Origin: Clostridiales bacterium
Lineage (GTDB): Bacteria; Bacillota_A; Clostridia; Oscillospirales; Oscillospiraceae
Length of the DNA stretch: 5,936 bases
Direction of reading: 5' to 3'
Assembly (NCBI GenBank): GCA_019417795.1
Contig: DXUR01000188.1
Span: 1-5,936, forward strand
The notes below the pieces were generated by a model that searched no databases, was not told the DNA's origin, and worked only from the letters and a program-made list of their open reading frames with translations. Both the position numbers and the translations under genes were made by a program. Position 1 is the first letter of the stretch. Every line of letters starts with the position of its first letter. Below are positions 3,085-5,936 of this stretch, piece by piece.

Positions 3085-4041
3085 TCACAGCGTGAACTGC
3101 ACCGCGCAGAACGCGGCATAGATGCAGAGCAGCGCCACGCCCTGCACGCGGGAGAGTCTGCCGCGCACCAGCGCCGGGATGGTCAGCAGGATCATCACCA
3201 GCAGCATCACGGGCAGTTCGAGCACGAGGCTCGAGTTGATGCCGAACAGAGTCGCGCTCTGCGGAATATCAAACGGTGCCAGCGCCACCGACACGCCGCT
3301 GACCAGCACGAGATTGAAGACGTTCGCGCCCACGATGTTGCCCAGCGAGAGGTCGCTGTGGCCCTTCATCAGCGAGGTGATGGCCGTGACCAGCTCGGGC
3401 AGCGAAGTGCCCAGCGCCACGAAGGTGAGTGCGATGACGGATTCGGGCACGCCCAGCGCCTGTGCAATGATGGTGCCGTTGTCCACCAGCAGGTTCGCAC
3501 CCAGCGCGATGAGGGTCGCGCCCACCACCAGCCGCAGAACGATCCGCCCAAGGCTCATCAGCTCTTCTTCGTGCTCCGGCTCTGCCGGGGCATTTTTCAT
3601 CTGCCAGACATTCGCCACCATATAGGCTGCGAACATTGCCAGCATCAGCAGACCCAAAGGCCGGGTGAAGCGGCCCATCCCGTAAGCGGCGAAGCAGTAG
3701 ACGGCCGCCGCCGCGAAGAAAAAGGCCACTGGCACCCGCAGGGTCTTGGGGTCCACCTTGGCGGGCCGCACGGCCACCGTGATGGCCGCGATGAGGGCCG
3801 CATTGCAGATGACCGAGCCGATGGCGTTGCCGTAGGCGATCTCGCCATGGCCGGACACGGCTGAGATGGTGGACACCATCACCTCAGGCAGGGTGGTGCC
3901 GATGGACACCACCGTTGCGCCGATGAGCAGCTCCGGCAGGTGGAACCGGCGGGCCAGCGCCGATGCGCCGTCCACGAACCAGTCGCCGCCCTTGATGAGG
4001 CAGAGCAGACCCAGAACGAACAGAATGCCGGGGATTATCAT
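3085..4041 (-). CDS. Calcium/sodium antiporter, CaCA family (YrbG-like), 318 aa
   Basis: An integral membrane exchanger, expected to move Ca2+ (or another divalent cation) against Na+ or H+. Both alpha repeats are present: GTTLPE (48-53) with GNAIGSVICN (71-80), and GTSLPE (211-216) with GNIVGANVFN (234-243). Glu53/Asn80 and Glu216/Asn243 stand at the positions that bind ions in the family, each pair 27 residues apart. About ten hydrophobic helices flank an acidic cytoplasmic loop (PAEPEHEEE, 152-160). Length is typical of prokaryotic members. The start at 4041 is chosen for GGAGG (4052-4048), 6 nt upstream; an in-frame ATG at 4083 has no such site and would add 14 polar residues before the first helix. 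It is transcribed alone from 4127-4155. Cation choice cannot be read from the sequence. Confidence 0.93.
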   Translation of the reverse strand: MIIPGILFVLGLLCLIKGGDWFVDGASALARRFHLPELLIGATVVSIGTTLPEVMVSTISAVSGHGEIAYGNAIGSVICNAALIAAITVAVRPAKVDPKTLRVPVAFFFAAAAVYCFAAYGMGRFTRPLGLLMLAMFAAYMVANVWQMKNAPAEPEHEEELMSLGRIVLRLVVGATLIALGANLLVDNGTIIAQALGVPESVIALTFVALGTSLPELVTAITSLMKGHSDLSLGNIVGANVFNLVLVSGVSVALAPFDIPQSATLFGINSSLVLELPVMLLVMILLTIPALVRGRLSRVQGVALLCIYAAFCAVQFTL

Positions 4042-4095
4042 AGTACTCCTCCAAAACCGGGCGCAGCGTGCGCCGTATCCCATAACGCATATTCA

Positions 4096-4118
4096 ACGGC
4101 CCGCACTTTCCGGGCCGT
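4096..4118 (-). promoter_or_regulatory. 5'-terminal hairpin of the exchanger mRNA
   Basis: ACGGCCCG (4096-4103) pairs perfectly with CGGGCCGT (4111-4118), 8 GC-rich pairs with a 7-nt loop. With transcription expected to start near 4120, the stem lies at the extreme 5' end, which would suit a stabilising cap. No U-run follows, so it is not a terminator. Confidence 0.5.
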
Positions 4119-4126
4119 ATCTTTAT

Positions 4127-4155
4127 ATGATACCAGATTTACCCCCGGAATACAA
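4127..4155 (-). promoter_or_regulatory. Promoter of the exchanger gene
   Basis: On the minus strand, TTGTAT (4155-4150), 17-bp spacer, TATCAT (4132-4127), with a start expected near 4120 and a ~79-nt leader. It lies downstream of the ABC operon terminator, so the exchanger is a separate unit. Confidence 0.65.
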
Positions 4156-4209
4156 CGTCCCACCACGAAACATTTTGCAGCGCTATTATATATAAGGTAG
4201 CCGGAGCGC

Positions 4210-4234
4210 AAAAAAGCTCCCCCGGAGGGGAGCT
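4210..4234 (-). terminator. Intrinsic terminator of the ABC transporter operon
   Basis: On the minus strand, AGCTCCCC (4234-4227), TCCG loop, GGGGAGCT (4222-4215), then TTTTT (4214-4210). It starts 8 bp after the stop codon of the OppF-like gene. Confidence 0.92.
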
Positions 4235-4242
4235 GAACGGTC

Positions 4243-5175
4243 TTATTTGCACCATTTGGCAAATTCTTCATCCGTACACTTGACGTAATGGCTGCCCTCC
4301 ACATGGTGGCTGGTGCCCTTGGAATAGTCGATGCCGGAGGTGGCGTAGTCGTAGGTCTCGGCCACCCGGCGCTTCTCCACCACCGGGTTCGGCAGCGGGA
4401 TGGCCGACAGCAGGCTGCGGGTATAGGGGTGGATGGGATTTGCAAAGATCTCCTCCGTTGTGCCCGTTTCCAGCAGGTGGCCCAGATGGAGCACGCCGAT
4501 GCGGTCGGAGATGTACTTGACCATCGACAGGTCGTGGGCGATGAACAGATAGGCCGTGCCCGTCTCCTGCTGGATGTCCTTCATCAGGTTGACGACCTGC
4601 GCCTGAATCGACACGTCCAGCGCCGAGATGCACTCGTCGGCGATGATGAGCTTCGGGTTCATGATGAGGGCGCGGGCGATGCCGACGCGCTGACGCTGGC
4701 CGCCGGAGAACTGGTGGGGGTAGCGCTCGGCGTGTTCCGGTGCAAGGCCCACCTTCGCCAGAATCTTCTCCACCTTCTCGCGGCGCTCGGCCTGCGTCTT
4801 GTACATATGGTGGATGTCCAGACCCTCGCCGATGATGTCCTCCACCTTCTTGCGGGGGTTCAGGGATGCCATCGGGTCCTGGAAGATCATCTGCATCTGG
4901 GTGCGCAGGGTGTTGTTCTGGGCGTGGCTCAGATGGCCGCTGATGTCCTGCCCGTCGAATGTGATCCTGCCTGCGGTGGGGTCATACAGCCGGATGATGC
5001 TGCGGCCGATGGTGGATTTGCCCGAGCCGGACTCACCCACCAAACCATAGGTCTCGCCGGGATAGATCTCAAAGCTGACATCGTCCACGGCCTTGACCGT
5101 GAAGTTTTTGTTCACCTTGAAATACTGCTTCAGCCCCTCGACCTTCAGCAGAGGGGTAGCGCTTTGTGCTGCCAT
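4243..5175 (-). CDS. Oligopeptide/dipeptide ABC transporter ATPase, OppF/DppF-like, 310 aa
   Basis: One of the paired cytoplasmic ATPases that power peptide import through the Opp/Dpp/Nik permease family. All nucleotide-binding motifs are present: Walker A GESGSGKST (47-55), Q-loop Gln99 in FQDPMASLNP, signature SGGQRQR (157-163), Walker B LIIADE (176-181) with catalytic Glu181, D-loop SALD (184-187), and switch His214. The usual Pro after DE in this subfamily is Cys182. The C-terminal part after PYTRSLLSAIP is the short oligopeptide-transporter extension; it ends in a GSHYVKC-type segment and lacks the usual cysteine cluster. The ATG abuts the stop of the upstream ATPase (TAAATG), and GGAGG (5188-5184) lies inside that gene, 8 nt away, which suggests coupled translation. 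Last gene of the operon. Substrate is not decidable here. Confidence 0.93.
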   Translation of the reverse strand: MAAQSATPLLKVEGLKQYFKVNKNFTVKAVDDVSFEIYPGETYGLVGESGSGKSTIGRSIIRLYDPTAGRITFDGQDISGHLSHAQNNTLRTQMQMIFQDPMASLNPRKKVEDIIGEGLDIHHMYKTQAERREKVEKILAKVGLAPEHAERYPHQFSGGQRQRVGIARALIMNPKLIIADECISALDVSIQAQVVNLMKDIQQETGTAYLFIAHDLSMVKYISDRIGVLHLGHLLETGTTEEIFANPIHPYTRSLLSAIPLPNPVVEKRRVAETYDYATSGIDYSKGTSHHVEGSHYVKCTDEEFAKWCK

Positions 5176-5936
5176 TTACTCCGCCTCCTCGATCTTTTTT
5201 GCTTCTGCGCGCATCCGGGCCACACGTTCCTTCAGCTCCGGCGGCATCTCCACCTTGGGGGCACGGGGGTCCAGCAGCCAAGTCGCTGCAAAGTGGGTGT
5301 CGCTGATCTTGAACATGGGCGGGTCGATCTCGTCGTCGATCTTCAGCGCGTACTTGTTGCGGGGTGCAAAGGCGTCGCCGGCCTTTTCGTGCAGCAGGTT
5401 CGGCGGCGAGCCGGGGATGGTGTAGAGCCGCTCGTCAGCCGTGTCAAGGTCGGGCATGGCCGACAGCAGGCCCCATGTGTAGGGGTGGCGGGGGTCGTAG
5501 AAGATCTCATCAATGGTGCCGGTCTCGACGATCTTGCCCGCATACATGACATCGACATAGTCGGCCACCTTTGCCACGACGCCGAGGTCGTGGGTGATGT
5601 AGATGACCGAGATGCCGCGCTCCTTCTGGATGCTGCGGATCAGCTCCAAAATCTTCGCCTGAATGGTCACATCCAGTGCGGTGGTCGGCTCGTCGCAGAT
5701 GAGCAGGTCGGGGTCGCAGGACAGCGCGATGGCGATGACCACGCGCTGCCGCATCCCGCCGGACAACTGGTGGGGGTAGCTCTTCATCCGCTTTTCGGCG
5801 TCGGTGATGCCCACCTCTTCCAGCAGCTCGAGGGCCTTCTTATAGGCCTCGGCCTTGGGCATCTTGAAGTGCCAGAGCATCCCCTCCATGATCTGCTTGC
5901 CGATGGTCATGGTGGGGTCAAGGCTGGTCATGGGGT
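5176..5936 (-). CDS. Oligopeptide/dipeptide ABC transporter ATPase, OppD/DppD-like (5' part missing)
   Basis: The last ~252 codons are visible and the frame stays open across the window edge, so the true start and the Walker A motif lie outside. The edge falls just after the Q-loop, since the first residues read PMTSLDP. With the Met at 5931 as residue 1: signature LSGGMRQR (56-63), Walker B LLICDE (76-81), D-loop TALD (84-87), switch His114 in THD. The C-terminal peptide-transporter domain starts near IPGSPPNLL (172). There, the four cysteines that usually hold a 4Fe-4S cluster in DppD-type proteins are replaced by Asp186, Asn192, Asp199 and Thr217. A charged helix rich in Glu, Lys and Arg ends the protein. 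It forms the heterodimer partner of the abutting OppF-like ATPase. Confidence 0.92.
   Translation of the reverse strand, partial: PMTSLDPTMTIGKQIMEGMLWHFKMPKAEAYKKALELLEEVGITDAEKRMKSYPHQLSGGMRQRVVIAIALSCDPDLLICDEPTTALDVTIQAKILELIRSIQKERGISVIYITHDLGVVAKVADYVDVMYAGKIVETGTIDEIFYDPRHPYTWGLLSAMPDLDTADERLYTIPGSPPNLLHEKAGDAFAPRNKYALKIDDEIDPPMFKISDTHFAATWLLDPRAPKVEMPPELKERVARMRAEAKKIEEAE

Noticed and set aside
2998..3864. 288-aa plus-strand open frame rich in His, Arg and Gln
   Set aside because: It lies opposite the exchanger gene, starts inside cassette 3, and has the biased composition of a reversed GC-rich membrane protein gene. The minus strand carries both alpha repeats of a known family.
4185..4213. 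Second exchanger promoter using TATAAT at 4190-4185
   Set aside because: The -10 is perfect, but at 17 bp the -35 would be TTTTGC inside the ABC terminator tail, and TTGCGC is only 15 bp away. The 4127-4155 promoter is better.
5364..5549. 61-aa plus-strand and other short frames opposite the ABC genes
   Set aside because: These are shadows of the two ATPase genes, with no RBS and Arg/Gly/Pro-biased composition.

Overview
The window looks like chromosome of a gut Firmicute close to Faecalibacterium (Oscillospiraceae/Ruminococcaceae). The grounds are GC-rich Opp/Dpp ABC genes, strong AGGAGG ribosome binding sites, textbook sigma-A promoters (TTGACA, 17 bp, TATAAT) and short palindromic intergenic repeats. 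The genus is my inference; no rRNA or other taxonomic marker is present.

Layout. 1-236 (minus): start of a small lipoprotein gene with its own promoter. 345-629: no gene, palindromic repeats. 630-1575: two head-to-tail copies of a ~467-bp cassette. 1576-1918: a terminator, a promoter and a structured leader. 1919-2494 (plus): an unrecognised lipoprotein. About 2497-2604 (minus): a candidate small RNA convergent to that lipoprotein. 2617-3083: a third copy of the cassette, inverted relative to the first two. 3085-4041 (minus): a CaCA-family Na+/Ca2+ exchanger. 4243-5936 (minus): two abutting ATPase genes of an oligopeptide/dipeptide ABC importer, OppF/DppF-like and the 3' part of OppD/DppD-like.

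The most interesting content is the cassette. Each copy has (i) a promoter driving an mRNA for a 45-residue hydrophobic peptide with a basic tail, (ii) a ~150-nt structured 5' leader, (iii) a near-consensus promoter at the other end driving a convergent ~100-nt RNA, and (iv) one hairpin between them that can terminate both transcripts. This matches the layout of type I toxin-antitoxin loci, especially Fst/par of enterococcal plasmids and TxpA/RatA of Bacillus. The antisense RNA carries a C/U-rich segment that repeats, in direct orientation, the complement of the peptide's ribosome binding site. The leader hairpin arms change sequence between copies but keep pairing. I do not recognise the peptide family by sequence, so toxicity is an inference from architecture.

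The other genes look like ordinary housekeeping or accessory functions: peptide import, cation exchange and surface lipoproteins. Cassette 3 sits 3 bp after the exchanger stop codon, so exchanger transcription should run into its antitoxin RNA.
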